Positions 17,607-25,913 of a DNA stretch of 41,495 nt are shown one piece after another. The notes beneath the pieces were generated by a model. The model had not been told where the DNA came from and made no database searches. It saw nothing but the letters and a program-made list of their open reading frames with translations. Made by a program: the position numbers and the translations under genes. The stretch spans positions 1 through 41,495 of the forward strand of contig DIKR01000085.1 of the NCBI GenBank assembly GCA_002424625.1, read 5' to 3'. Position 1 is the stretch's first letter, and the number at the start of each line of letters is the position of its first letter. This stretch comes from Desulfuromonadaceae bacterium UBA5613 (GTDB taxonomy: Bacteria > Desulfobacterota > Desulfuromonadia > Desulfuromonadales > UBA2197).

Positions 17607-17635
17607 AATATACCGTCGGCTCCAGTGGCTGTCAA
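17607..17635 (-). promoter_or_regulatory. Sigma70-type promoter of the dcw operon
   Basis: The minus strand carries TTGACA (17635-17630), a 17-base spacer and TATATT (17612-17607). That is a consensus -35 box, ideal spacing and five of six -10 positions. The start of transcription would fall near 17600, giving a leader of about 45 bases before mraZ. No other promoter this good is seen upstream of mraZ. Confidence 0.72.
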
Positions 17636-17702
17636 GGAACATTTTGTGGAAAGACGTTGTTTTAACGAATAATTTTTATTCCTGACCATCATTCTGCTGA
17701 AA

Positions 17703-17918
17703 GTGAAGAGGGGAGCGTGCTCAGGTCGTCGATCTGAATGTTTTTCAAGGGGATGGATTAAAATTTTATCCAAAAATTACGTACAGTTAGACCGGTTAGA
17801 GGAGGCATTTCTTCTCCTGCGCCGTCAGAACAAAAAATATGTTGAAGATGAGCTCTCCACTGTTTATAAAGGGGAAAGGATTGATCATGACGATCACTTC
17901 TTTCCTTTTCATTATTAA
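17703..17918 (+). CDS. Possible small orphan ORF (71 residues), weakly supported
   Basis: The GTG-started frame encodes 71 residues. The second half (QLDRLEEAFLLLRRQNKKY and onward) looks like a charged amphipathic helix and its codons resemble the surrounding genes, while the first half does not look coding. No ribosome site precedes the GTG, and no in-frame ATG exists. It ends 15 bases before the next gene on the same strand. It may be a decayed gene, a gene with a non-standard start, or chance. I do not recognise it. Confidence 0.25.
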   Translation: MKRGACSGRRSECFSRGWIKILSKNYVQLDRLEEAFLLLRRQNKKYVEDELSTVYKGERIDHDDHFFPFHY

Positions 17919-17933
17919 TCGGGAGTTTCATTC

Positions 17934-18203
17934 ATGTTGAGTGTGCAGGGTGACTTGGGGGAAGAGCTTTTCAAGGGTTGGACAGATGAACAGAAGCGTG
18001 ACGAAATCGGCCGTCTGGTCGCAGGGTTTCGTGCCGGACTACCGATTGGCATTGTCTGCAATATGGCGGAGAAGATCGCCGGGGGAGAGACGTCGGCACG
18101 CCGTTATCTGTTGAGCTTTATGTCGCTGGAAGAGCGCCGGGACGCAGCCGCCACTGAGAGTGGCGGCGTAAAGGAGCTGGTCAGTCGTATTCTCGGGGTG
18201 TGA
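17934..18203 (+). CDS. Orphan small protein, 89 residues
   Basis: I do not recognise this gene. It encodes a soluble 89-residue protein, mostly helical by eye, with no signal peptide or membrane segment. A GGGAG ribosome site lies 8 bases before the ATG, and codon use resembles the neighbours. It ends 17 bases before the convergent rlpA-like gene. The large upstream gap to mraZ, which is divergent, should hold its promoter, but I could not fix one with confidence. Confidence 0.7.
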   Translation: MLSVQGDLGEELFKGWTDEQKRDEIGRLVAGFRAGLPIGIVCNMAEKIAGGETSARRYLLSFMSLEERRDAAATESGGVKELVSRILGV

Positions 18204-18220
18204 TCCTTGAAAGAAGAGGA

Positions 18221-18796
18221 CTAAGGCGTGGGGGGGAGCGGGATGACGTGGACTCGAATCATCCCTTTTCCGAGAAAACCGAGTTTCCGTGCTGCTGCTC
18301 GCGAGAGATCGACGAGCGGCGTTTTACGTTTTCCGGTGCGATCGTTGACGCGCACGATGACCTCCCTGCCGTTGGCGGGATTGATCACTTTGAGCCAGCT
18401 CTGCAGGGGGAAATCCCGAGTGGCGGCGGTCATCTGTGCGGGATCATAGCGTTCGCCCGAGGCGGTGCGGCGGCCCTCAAAGCGTTTCGCGTAGTAAGAG
18501 GCAAAGCTTTGGTAGTAAGCGGGGGCTGCCGTGCTCGCGGCCGGGGCAGGGCTCGGTGGCTCGCTTGTCGCAGGGACGACAATAAGCTCTTTTGCAGCCA
18601 CGCTTGGCAATGTGGTTGAGGTGTCCTCTGCCGGACGGCGCGGCGGCTCTTCGGACACGGGGACCGGCGGCGTACTCCGAAGGGCTCGCGCGTCTGCTGG
18701 AATTGGCGCAGAAAGAGGGTCGACCGTTGTCGTTGTTGCGCAGGCGCTAAGGAGCATCAGGGTCACTGCCGCTGCGGTTCTCAGGATCTGTTGCAC
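18221..18796 (-). CDS. rlpA: RlpA-like septal ring lipoprotein
   Basis: RlpA proteins are outer-membrane lipoproteins with a double-psi beta-barrel; in Pseudomonas aeruginosa RlpA is a lytic transglycosylase acting on peptidoglycan stripped of stem peptides. This 191-residue product has a lipoprotein signal with lipobox LSAC (Cys at residue 18), a Pro/Ala-rich linker and a C-terminal barrel with ASYYAKRFEGRRTASGERYD, MTAATRDFPLQSWLKVIN, VRVNDRTG and DLSRAAARKLGF. There is no C-terminal SPOR domain, so it is shorter than the E. coli protein. The start is GTG with AGGAGG nine bases upstream. Being next to the dcw cluster fits a wall role. Confidence 0.9.
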   Translation of the reverse strand: MQQILRTAAAVTLMLLSACATTTTVDPLSAPIPADARALRSTPPVPVSEEPPRRPAEDTSTTLPSVAAKELIVVPATSEPPSPAPAASTAAPAYYQSFASYYAKRFEGRRTASGERYDPAQMTAATRDFPLQSWLKVINPANGREVIVRVNDRTGKRKTPLVDLSRAAARKLGFLGKGMIRVHVIPLPPTP

Positions 18797-18872
18797 CGGA
18801 TGATTCCTCCTGAAGGCATTTTATGCTCGTCAATTTATATCAAATGAGGATTTTTTTGTTATTCTTAACAGC

Positions 18873-18887
18873 AGGTATTTTATACCT
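18873..18887. promoter_or_regulatory. Inverted repeat AGGTAT-TTT-ATACCT in a divergent promoter region
   Basis: A perfect 6-bp inverted repeat with a 3-base centre lies between the divergent rlpA-like gene and the small helix-turn-helix gene. It has the size of a repressor half-site pair and could be the target of the adjacent DNA-binding protein. It may also be chance in an AT-rich stretch. Confidence 0.3.
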
Positions 18888-18975
18888 TGCATGGCCGGTA
18901 CGCTGCGAAGATTAACAGCGCATGCGTGCTGAGTCAATCAGTCCTCCCTTCATCCTGTCACTAAGGAGAGCGATC

Positions 18976-19158
18976 ATGTCACTCGGAGAAAACTGGCAAA
19001 GCCTTGATGCGGCGGCGCAAAAGTACGGGATCGCAAGAAGTTCACTCCTTTCCTGGCTGGAGGAGGGGATCCTGCGCAGCGAGGTCGATACCGAGGGGAT
19101 TCTTCTCGTCAATATGGACGATCTGGAACTCAAAATTCATGAATTGACCAAGCTCTGA
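18976..19158 (+). CDS. Small helix-turn-helix DNA-binding protein (MerR/excisionase-like)
   Basis: The 60-residue product is essentially one putative helix-turn-helix unit: SLDAAAQKYGIARSSLLSWLEEGIL resembles the N-terminal winged helix of MerR and excisionase-type domains, followed by a short strand pair and helix. The frame is open further upstream, but MSLGENW is chosen because of the AGGAG at 18964-18968. It stands alone, with no integrase or phage gene near it, and has its own terminator. The likely role is a local transcription factor; the target is unknown. Confidence 0.75.
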   Translation: MSLGENWQSLDAAAQKYGIARSSLLSWLEEGILRSEVDTEGILLVNMDDLELKIHELTKL

Positions 19159-19190
19159 TGGCGGCACCGCCGTGAATGCCCTCACCTTGT

Positions 19191-19235
19191 GGGGACGTCT
19201 CCTGTCGTTCGGGGAGGAGCGTCCCCCCTTTTTTT
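19191..19235 (+). terminator. Rho-independent terminator after the small HTH gene
   Basis: An outer stem GGGGACG/CGTCCCC with an inner CTCC/GGAG stem is followed directly by eight or more T. It lies 32 bases after the stop codon of the 60-residue gene. Confidence 0.85.
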
Positions 19236-19315
19236 GCCGGAAGGGCGATTAACTGATACACAATTGACAGGATTTGCCGTAGGATAAGCGCCGTTTACCT
19301 TGTCCTGGAGTTCGC

Positions 19316-20965
19316 ATGCAAAAACAGATTTATGTCATCGGTCACCGCAATCCGGATACGGATTCAGTGGCATCGGCGATTGCTTATGCCGAGTTCAAGC
19401 GTCGTTTCGGTTTTACCAACGTCACCCCGGCCATCGCTGGCACGCCCAACCCGCAAACCCGTTATATTCTCGATCGCTTGCAGATTCCGGTCCCCATTCG
19501 CCTCAGTGATGTTCACCCGAAGGTCCGGGACGTGCTCAATCGCCAGCCGGTCACGGCCTCGCCCCATACTTCGCTCAAGAGTGCCCTTGAACTCTTCCAC
19601 CAGCACGCCATTCGGGTGCTGCCGATTGCTGATGATGCCCGTTTGCCGGTCGGTATCGTCTCGCTGTTGCGCCTCTCGGAAAAGTATCTCGGTGCCAGTA
19701 CGCAAAGTCGGCGTGAAGTCGAAACCTCTGTGACCCTGCTCTGCGACTGTCTGGAAGCAACGCTCCTTGCCGGTGACCCTGATCTGACGGTGGCCGAGTA
19801 TCACCTCTTTATCGGCGCTATGACCGGGGCCTCGTTTGCCGCCCGCATCTCTGGATATGAGCGCCGGCGGCTGCTGGTCATCACCGGCGATCGCCCGTCG
19901 ATTCAGCAGGAGGCCATCGAAAGTCGGGTCGGAGTCCTGATCCTTACCGGTGGTTTTGTCCTTTCTTCGGAACTCCTCGCCCGCGCCCGCCAGAGCGGAG
20001 TTACCGTCCTTTCGACCCCGCACGATACGGCAACGGCGGCCTGGCTGGCTCGCCTTTCGTCCCCCCTCACTGCCTTTATCGAGACCCGCTTTGAACAGAT
20101 CGGCGTCAATGAACCGCTCGAGCATCTGCGCATCAAGCTGCTGCATGCCCAGGAACCGGCGGTCATTGCCATCGAAGAAGATGGCACTATTGCCGGTATC
20201 GCCACTAAATCGTCCCTTCTCGCCCCCATCCCTTATGCCTTGATTCTGGTGGATCATAATGAACTGGGGCAGGCAGTTTATGGCGCCGAGAGTGTCGAAA
20301 TCCTTGAAGTTATTGATCACCACAAGCTGGGCAACGCCCCGACCTCGCAGCCGATCACTTTTATGGCGGTCCCGGTCGGCAGCACCTGCACCATTGTTGC
20401 CACTCTGTATCGCGAGCGCGGCATTGAACCGGACGAGGCGATCGCTTCCCTTTTGCTTGCCGGCATCCTTTCCGATACTGTCATTCTCAAGTCCCCGACG
20501 ACCACGACACGGGATCGGGAGATGGCTCTTTGGCTGGCCACGGTCGCCGGACTTGACTATCTGGTCTTTGGCCGCGAGATCTTCTCGGCTGGCAGTGGTT
20601 TTTCCGCTTACGCCAACAAAGCAGAAGCGATTCACGCTGATTTCAAGGAATTTAACGCCGGTGAAGTGCGCTTCGGGGTGGGGCAGGTCGAGGTCGTCGG
20701 TTTTGCCGAATTTCTCGAAATGAAGGAGGAGTTGCGGGCGATTCTCCTCGAGATCAAAGAGAAAGATCGCCTCGATCTGGCCGGGCTGATGGTGACGGAC
20801 ATCTACAGCGAGACCACCCTCTTCCTTGCGGTCGGAAAGAATGAAATTGCCCACCTCTTCGGATATCCCCAGCTAGAACCCCACCTTTTCGAGCTTAAAG
20901 GGGTGATGTCACGCAAAAAACAGATGATTCCGCATTTGCTGAAGATTTTTGGTGCCCTGCAGTAA
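19316..20965 (+). CDS. ppaC: Manganese-dependent inorganic pyrophosphatase with CBS and DRTGG domains
   Basis: This is a family II (DHH) pyrophosphatase that hydrolyses cytosolic PPi. The 549-residue product has the split metal site: GHRNPDTDS (H10, D14, D16), then VDHNELGQ and IDHHKLGN, and a C-terminal DHHA2 part ending SRKKQMIPHLLKIF. Inserted in the middle are a CBS motif (about 68-125), a DRTGG domain (about 140-245) and a second CBS motif (about 250-305). Plain family II enzymes have about 310 residues. The insert makes this the nucleotide-regulated subclass, inhibited by AMP/ADP and activated by ATP or diadenosine polyphosphates in studied examples. A GGAG site lies six bases before the ATG. 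Confidence 0.95.
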   Translation: MQKQIYVIGHRNPDTDSVASAIAYAEFKRRFGFTNVTPAIAGTPNPQTRYILDRLQIPVPIRLSDVHPKVRDVLNRQPVTASPHTSLKSALELFHQHAIRVLPIADDARLPVGIVSLLRLSEKYLGASTQSRREVETSVTLLCDCLEATLLAGDPDLTVAEYHLFIGAMTGASFAARISGYERRRLLVITGDRPSIQQEAIESRVGVLILTGGFVLSSELLARARQSGVTVLSTPHDTATAAWLARLSSPLTAFIETRFEQIGVNEPLEHLRIKLLHAQEPAVIAIEEDGTIAGIATKSSLLAPIPYALILVDHNELGQAVYGAESVEILEVIDHHKLGNAPTSQPITFMAVPVGSTCTIVATLYRERGIEPDEAIASLLLAGILSDTVILKSPTTTTRDREMALWLATVAGLDYLVFGREIFSAGSGFSAYANKAEAIHADFKEFNAGEVRFGVGQVEVVGFAEFLEMKEELRAILLEIKEKDRLDLAGLMVTDIYSETTLFLAVGKNEIAHLFGYPQLEPHLFELKGVMSRKKQMIPHLLKIFGALQ

Positions 20966-21025
20966 GTCGCAGGACATCGTCATACCGGGGAAATCCCGGA
21001 TTCAATTCAGAGACAGGTTGCTCCC

Positions 21026-22777
21026 ATGACAGACGAAGAGATCCTCCCCACTTTTGCCGAACTTAATCTTGCCCCCGCCATTAACCGGGTGATCGACGAG
21101 GTCGGCTATGAAGCCCCCTCACCGATTCAAGCGCAGAGTATTCCTCCCCTGATGGCCGGACGTGACGTCCTTGGCCAGGCGCAGACCGGTACCGGCAAGA
21201 CCGCCGCTTTTGCCTTCCCTCTTCTCAGCCGCCTTGATCCGGCTCTGAAGGCGCCGCAGATTCTCGTCCTCACCCCGACCCGGGAGCTTGCCCTGCAGGT
21301 CGCGGAAGCGATGCAGACCTATGCCCGTTATCTCCCCGGTTTTCAAGTGCTGCCGGTTTATGGCGGCCAGAATATGGAACAGCAGCTTCGCCAGCTGGCG
21401 CGCGGCGTGCAGGCAGTGGTCGGTACGCCGGGACGGATTCAGGACCATCTGCGTCGCGGCACCTTGAAGCTCGACCGACTGCGTGCCGTCGTCGTCGACG
21501 AAGCTGACGAGATGCTGCGCATGGGCTTTATCGACGATGTCGAGGACATCCTCAGTCACGCCCCTCCCGAGCACCAGACCGCTCTCTTTTCAGCAACGAT
21601 GCCAAAGGAGGTACTGCAGGTGGCTCGCCGCCATCTGCGCGATCCGGTGGAGATTCGCATCCGCACCAAGACTTCGACGGTCGAGACCATCGAACAGCGC
21701 TTCTGGCAGGTCAAGGGGCTGCACAAGCTCGATGCCCTGACGCGGATTCTCGAAGCCGAAGAGATCGAAGCGATGATCGTCTTTGTCCGCACCAAGATCG
21801 CCACGGTTGAACTTGCCGAAAAGCTCGAAGCCCGCGGTTTCTCCTGCGCCGCACTGAACGGCGACATGTCGCAGGTGCTGCGTGAAAAGACCATCGAACG
21901 CCTCAAGGGCGGCTCCCTCGACATCGTTGTTGCCACCGACGTTGCCGCTCGCGGCCTTGATGTCAAGCGGATCAGTCACGTCGTCAACTACGACATCCCT
22001 AATGACACCGAAGCTTATGTTCACCGCATCGGCCGCACCGGCCGTGCCGGCAAGGAGGGGAAAGCGATCCTCTTTGTCGCCCCGCGGGAGATGCGTATGC
22101 TCAACATGATCGAGCAGGCCACCCGCCAGCCGATCAAGGCGATGAATTTGCCGACCAAAAAGGATATTGCCAACCGTCGTGTCGGCCTTTTTAAAGAGCA
22201 GATTTCTACCACCCTGGAATCCGAAGATCTCGAATTCTTTGAAGAGATGATCGACTCCTTCCAGTCCGAGTACGATGTCGGCCATCGCCGCATTGCCGCG
22301 GCCCTCGCTTATCTGGTGCAAAAAGAGCGGCCCCTGCAGCCGGACGAAGGTTTCATCGAGCCACCGCCCGCGCCCGAGCGGATTATCGATAACCGCCCGC
22401 CTCGGCCGCCGCGCGAGGGGGATTCAAATCTCCTGCGTTATCGCATTGAAGTCGGCCGCAGTCATGGCGTCGAGCCCCGCCATATCGTCGGAGCGATCAC
22501 CAACGAGTCGCAACTGACCAGCAAGGAGATCGGCGCCATCAAGATCTACCACGATTTTTGTCTGGTCGATCTCCCCCGTGATCTCCCCTCCGAGACCTTC
22601 AAGCATTTACAGGGCGTCTGGGTCTGCGGTCAGCAGCTGCAGTTGCGGGTTGACCAGGGAGCAGGGGGGGGAGATGAGCGCCCGATGCACCGGCGCACTC
22701 CCGGCAAAGGGGGAGAAAGACGCCCCTTCAAACCGGGATCGAAGAAGTCGACCCACACCCGGCGCGGCCCGCAGTAG
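21026..22777 (+). CDS. deaD: DEAD-box ATP-dependent RNA helicase (DeaD/CsdA-like)
   Basis: The 583-residue product has the whole DEAD-box set in order: Q motif (PSPIQAQSIPPL), motif I AQTGTGKT near 53-60, PTRELA, GTPGR, DEAD near 158-161, SAT, ATDVAARGLD and HRIGRTGRAG. After the core, a domain near 470-540 resembles the DbpA-type RNA-binding domain found in DeaD/DbpA proteins, and the tail is rich in Arg, Lys and Gly. The likely role is in RNA unwinding during ribosome assembly or cold growth. The upstream ribosome site is weak. The pseudouridine synthase follows after 28 bases on the same strand. Confidence 0.95.
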   Translation: MTDEEILPTFAELNLAPAINRVIDEVGYEAPSPIQAQSIPPLMAGRDVLGQAQTGTGKTAAFAFPLLSRLDPALKAPQILVLTPTRELALQVAEAMQTYARYLPGFQVLPVYGGQNMEQQLRQLARGVQAVVGTPGRIQDHLRRGTLKLDRLRAVVVDEADEMLRMGFIDDVEDILSHAPPEHQTALFSATMPKEVLQVARRHLRDPVEIRIRTKTSTVETIEQRFWQVKGLHKLDALTRILEAEEIEAMIVFVRTKIATVELAEKLEARGFSCAALNGDMSQVLREKTIERLKGGSLDIVVATDVAARGLDVKRISHVVNYDIPNDTEAYVHRIGRTGRAGKEGKAILFVAPREMRMLNMIEQATRQPIKAMNLPTKKDIANRRVGLFKEQISTTLESEDLEFFEEMIDSFQSEYDVGHRRIAAALAYLVQKERPLQPDEGFIEPPPAPERIIDNRPPRPPREGDSNLLRYRIEVGRSHGVEPRHIVGAITNESQLTSKEIGAIKIYHDFCLVDLPRDLPSETFKHLQGVWVCGQQLQLRVDQGAGGGDERPMHRRTPGKGGERRPFKPGSKKSTHTRRGPQ

Positions 22778-22805
22778 AGGGAGGGCAAGAAGGAAAGGCG
22801 AATAA

Positions 22806-23513
22806 TTGGAGCAGCAGCAGAACAAAAAGCCGGGCAGGATGCATCACCCCGGCGGGATGAGCATCCTTTATGAGGACAAGGAGATCATCGTGGTGGTCAA
22901 GCCGGCCGGACTGTTGACCATCGGCAGCGAGCGGGACAAAACGCGCACCGCCCACTATCTTCTTAACGATTACGTGCGTAAAGGCGATCCGAAATCACGC
23001 AACCGGGTCTTTGTGGTCCATCGACTTGATCAAGATACCTCCGGACTCCTCCTCTTTGCCAAGAGTGAAGCCGCCAAGATCTTTTTGCAGGAGAATTGGG
23101 AAAGGACGGACAAGCATTACCTGGCCATTGTCCATGGCCGCCTGACGCCAAAGGAAGGGACGATCTCTTCCTGCCTGGCCGAGAATTCCGCCCAGCGGGT
23201 CTACTCGACTCCGGATCCCGCCAGGGGGAAGCTCGCCCATACTGAATACAAGGTGCTGCAGGAAAGTAGAAAAGGCTTCAGTCTGGTGGAGATTCATCTC
23301 CTCACCGGCCGCAAGCACCAGATCCGTGTCCATTTTGCCGAGAAGGGGCATGCGGTTGTCGGCGACCGGAAGTACGGCCGCGACGACTCGATTTCGAACC
23401 GCCTTGCCCTTCATGCCCGTTCCCTCGCCTTCACGCACCCTTTTAACGGTCGGCTCATGGCCTTTGACACCGGAATGTCGGAGGATTTTGTTCGGCTCAT
23501 GGCGAAGTTGTAA
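22806..23513 (+). CDS. RluA-family RNA pseudouridine synthase
   Basis: The enzyme isomerises uridine to pseudouridine in rRNA or tRNA. The 235-residue product has the catalytic motif HRLDQDTSGLLLFAK (Asp 75 in this numbering), the LLTGRKHQIRVH segment and ALHARSLAFTHP near the end. There is no S4 domain. I use a TTG start because AAGGAAAGG lies seven bases before it; ATG codons at 22839 and 22857 are alternatives with poor ribosome sites. The exact modified base cannot be read from sequence. It is probably co-transcribed with the helicase, and a strong terminator follows. Confidence 0.92.
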   Translation: MEQQQNKKPGRMHHPGGMSILYEDKEIIVVVKPAGLLTIGSERDKTRTAHYLLNDYVRKGDPKSRNRVFVVHRLDQDTSGLLLFAKSEAAKIFLQENWERTDKHYLAIVHGRLTPKEGTISSCLAENSAQRVYSTPDPARGKLAHTEYKVLQESRKGFSLVEIHLLTGRKHQIRVHFAEKGHAVVGDRKYGRDDSISNRLALHARSLAFTHPFNGRLMAFDTGMSEDFVRLMAKL

Positions 23514-23551
23514 GCACAAAAAAACCCGCATTCGCGGGTTTTTTTGTGCTT
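23512..23551. terminator. Bidirectional terminator between pseudouridine synthase and YgjP-like gene
   Basis: A perfect palindrome (AAGCACAAAAAAACCCGC arms around ATTC) gives a GC stem followed by a T-run on both strands. It overlaps the stop codon of the plus-strand gene and lies 10 bases beyond the stop of the minus-strand gene. Confidence 0.9.
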
Positions 23552-23560
23552 CGGCAAAAA

Positions 23561-24088
23561 CTAGGAACTGGGAGTTGCCGCCGGGTAAAGGGGGCCGAAG
23601 AGTTCGAGATGGGTCAGGAAGAGGCGTGTGTCGAATTCGAGCTGTCCATAGGCGGGTTCCATGTGTTCGCAGAGCTGATAAAATGCTTTGTTGTGTTCCT
23701 TCTCTTTGAGGTGCGCCAGTTCATGCACGACGATCATCTGCAGAAATTCACAAGGCGCGACCTTGAAGGCCGGGGCGATTTTGATTTCATGCTTGGCCTT
23801 GAGCTTGGCGCCCTGCACCCGGGAAACAAAGTAATGTACGCCAAGGGCATGATGGAGGGCTTCGATTTTTCCGTCGTAGCTGACCTTGCTCAGCGGTGGC
23901 GTGTTGCGTAGAAACTCATTCTTGCGCGCGACGGTAAAATCGTAAAGGGCCTTGTCGGTGCGAATGGTGTGCGGCGCCGGATATTTTTTGAGTAGTATCT
24001 CGGCCAGACGTCCTTCGGCGATCAATTGCGCCACTTGACCGGTCAGCTGCGAAGAATAGCCGGCAAAATATTTTAGCTTCGTGTGCAT
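23561..24088 (-). CDS. YgjP-like zinc metallopeptidase (DUF45, M48-type)
   Basis: The 175-residue product carries a zinc protease motif VVHELAHLKEKEHNKAFY with HExxH at residues 122-126 and a further His at 132. This pattern is shared by the YgjP/DUF45 and SprT-like groups. There is no signal peptide or membrane segment, so it is probably cytoplasmic. The natural substrate is not known for most members. The frame is open to a TTG at 24175, but I start at MHTKLKYFAGY because the family similarity as I recall it begins there. The start is therefore a judgement. Confidence 0.85.
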   Translation of the reverse strand: MHTKLKYFAGYSSQLTGQVAQLIAEGRLAEILLKKYPAPHTIRTDKALYDFTVARKNEFLRNTPPLSKVSYDGKIEALHHALGVHYFVSRVQGAKLKAKHEIKIAPAFKVAPCEFLQMIVVHELAHLKEKEHNKAFYQLCEHMEPAYGQLEFDTRLFLTHLELFGPLYPAATPSS

Positions 24089-24252
24089 GGGCAGCGGGGC
24101 CCCTTTCTTGCGGACTGCGGTGGGCAGATGGGACAGGATAGCCAAGTGGGGGGGACGCGTCAATAGGCAGATCAAGCTGAGTCGCCTTCCATTTGTTCAC
24201 TTAGGTGGTAGTATTCATCGGAGACCATTTAGCTGTCACAGGAGACAAGGTT

Positions 24253-25878
24253 ATGACGAAGTTGACAAAAGAGCAGGGGGTCTTTCCGCAGAATATGGAA
24301 GCAATCCCTGCAGAATATCGACAGGAACGTTTCGAGCAGCATCATTATTTGATTAACGGCGAACTGCGACTCTGGACTGGTCCCTTTCAGGAAGTTTTTT
24401 CTCCCATCTGTTTTTCCGGCGCGGACGGACCGAAGCAGGTGGCGATCGGCGCTTTTCCTCTCCTCGGAGAAACAGAGTCATTGGCGGCCCTTACCGCAGC
24501 GGTGGCGGCTTACGATCACGGACGCGGTTTGTGGCCGACCATGACTGTGGCCGAGCGTATCGACCGGGTGCAGCGCTTCACCCTGCGCATGCGTGGCGAC
24601 CGGGACACCATTGTCCGGCTGATGATGTGGGAGATCGGCAAGACCCTGAGCGATGCACAGAAGGAGTTCGACCGCACGATCGCCTACATCGATGACACCA
24701 TTGATGCTCTCAAGGATCTTGACCGGATTTCGTCGCGCTTTACCATTGCCGAGGGGATCCTTGGGCAGATCCGTCGCGCCCCGTTGGGTGTCACCCTCTG
24801 CCTTGGCCCCTTTAACTACCCCCTTAACGAGACCTTCACCACCTTGATTCCCGCACTGATCATGGGGAACACGGCGATCTTCAAGCCTCCCCGTCACGGT
24901 GTCCTCCTCTTTGGCCCGCTCCTGGCGGCCTTTCGCGACTGTTTCCCTCCCGGTGTTGTCAATGCTATTTTCGGTGCTGGCCGTACGATCATCCCGCCGC
25001 TGATGGCTTCCGGCCAGATCGATGCCTTTGCCTTTATCGGCACCAGCGGCGCTGCCGACACCCTGCAGAAGATCCACCCCCGTCCGCATCGCTTGCGGCT
25101 GGTTCTGGGGCTGGAGGCGAAGAATCCCGCCATCGTCCTCGCCGACGCTGACCTCGACCTGGCAGTGCGGGAGTGTGTGAGCGGCGCTCTCTCTTTCAAC
25201 GGACAGCGTTGCACCGCCCTCAAAATTCTCTTTGTGCAACGTGCCGTGGCTGCGGATTTTGTTGCCCGTCTTGCGGCTGCGGTCACGAACCTCCGTTGTG
25301 ATCTGCCCTGGGAAAAAGGCGCAGCCATTACTCCGCTCCCTGAGGAGGGGAAAGCGGCCGCCCTGACAGCCCTGATCGCTGATGCTCTTTCCGGCGGGGC
25401 ACAAGTGGTCAACCCGGAGGGTGGTGCTGTGCATGGCACCCTCTTTACCCCGGCGGTCATTTATCCGGTGTCCGCCGGGATGCGGCTCTACACCGAAGAG
25501 CAGTTCGGACCGATTGTCCCGGTGGTCCCCTTTGATGATATGGAAGAGGTCGTGCGCTACATCACCGCCTCGGACTACGGTCAGCAGGTCAGCCTCTTCG
25601 GCCGCGACCCCGCGCAACTCGCGGAGCTCATCGATCCACTGGTCAACCAGGTCTGCCGGGTCAATATTAACAGCCAGTGTCAGCGCGGTCCCGATGTCTT
25701 CCCCTTCACCGGCCGTAAAGATTCGGCGGTCGGCACTTTGTCCGTCTCCGATGCTCTGCGCGCCTTTTCCATTCGCAGCCTGGTGGCAGCCCGTGATATC
25801 GAGGACAATCGCGAGATCATCCGTGATATTGTTCAGGAACGGCGCAGTAAATTTCTGTCGACGGATTTTATTCTTTGA
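24253..25878 (+). CDS. gapN: NADP-dependent glyceraldehyde-3-phosphate dehydrogenase (GapN-type)
   Basis: This is an aldehyde dehydrogenase superfamily enzyme that would oxidise glyceraldehyde-3-phosphate directly to 3-phosphoglycerate, yielding NADPH and no ATP. The 541-residue product has the Rossmann segment LGPFNYPLNETFTTLIPALI with MGNTAIFKP, the FIGTSGAAD turn, the general-base Glu 288 in LGLEAKNP and the nucleophile Cys 320 in GQRCTA. The 32-residue Glu-Cys spacing fits the superfamily. It is longer than the plant enzyme, as in a bacterial subgroup I recall under this annotation. MTKLTKEQG is chosen as start because AGGAG lies about 8 bases before it. Substrate choice is inferred. Confidence 0.85.
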   Translation: MTKLTKEQGVFPQNMEAIPAEYRQERFEQHHYLINGELRLWTGPFQEVFSPICFSGADGPKQVAIGAFPLLGETESLAALTAAVAAYDHGRGLWPTMTVAERIDRVQRFTLRMRGDRDTIVRLMMWEIGKTLSDAQKEFDRTIAYIDDTIDALKDLDRISSRFTIAEGILGQIRRAPLGVTLCLGPFNYPLNETFTTLIPALIMGNTAIFKPPRHGVLLFGPLLAAFRDCFPPGVVNAIFGAGRTIIPPLMASGQIDAFAFIGTSGAADTLQKIHPRPHRLRLVLGLEAKNPAIVLADADLDLAVRECVSGALSFNGQRCTALKILFVQRAVAADFVARLAAAVTNLRCDLPWEKGAAITPLPEEGKAAALTALIADALSGGAQVVNPEGGAVHGTLFTPAVIYPVSAGMRLYTEEQFGPIVPVVPFDDMEEVVRYITASDYGQQVSLFGRDPAQLAELIDPLVNQVCRVNINSQCQRGPDVFPFTGRKDSAVGTLSVSDALRAFSIRSLVAARDIEDNREIIRDIVQERRSKFLSTDFIL

Positions 25879-25913
25879 TTTTTGTACAAAGGGGATAAGG
25901 GGGCAGGGAAAGC

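Noticed and set aside
19364..20854. 496-codon minus-strand frame opposite the pyrophosphatase gene
   Set aside because: It exists because of the codon bias of ppaC; the product has no family features and the plus-strand motifs are complete.
24478..25617. 379-codon minus-strand frame opposite gapN
   Set aside because: Same reason: antisense shadow with no ribosome site or motif.
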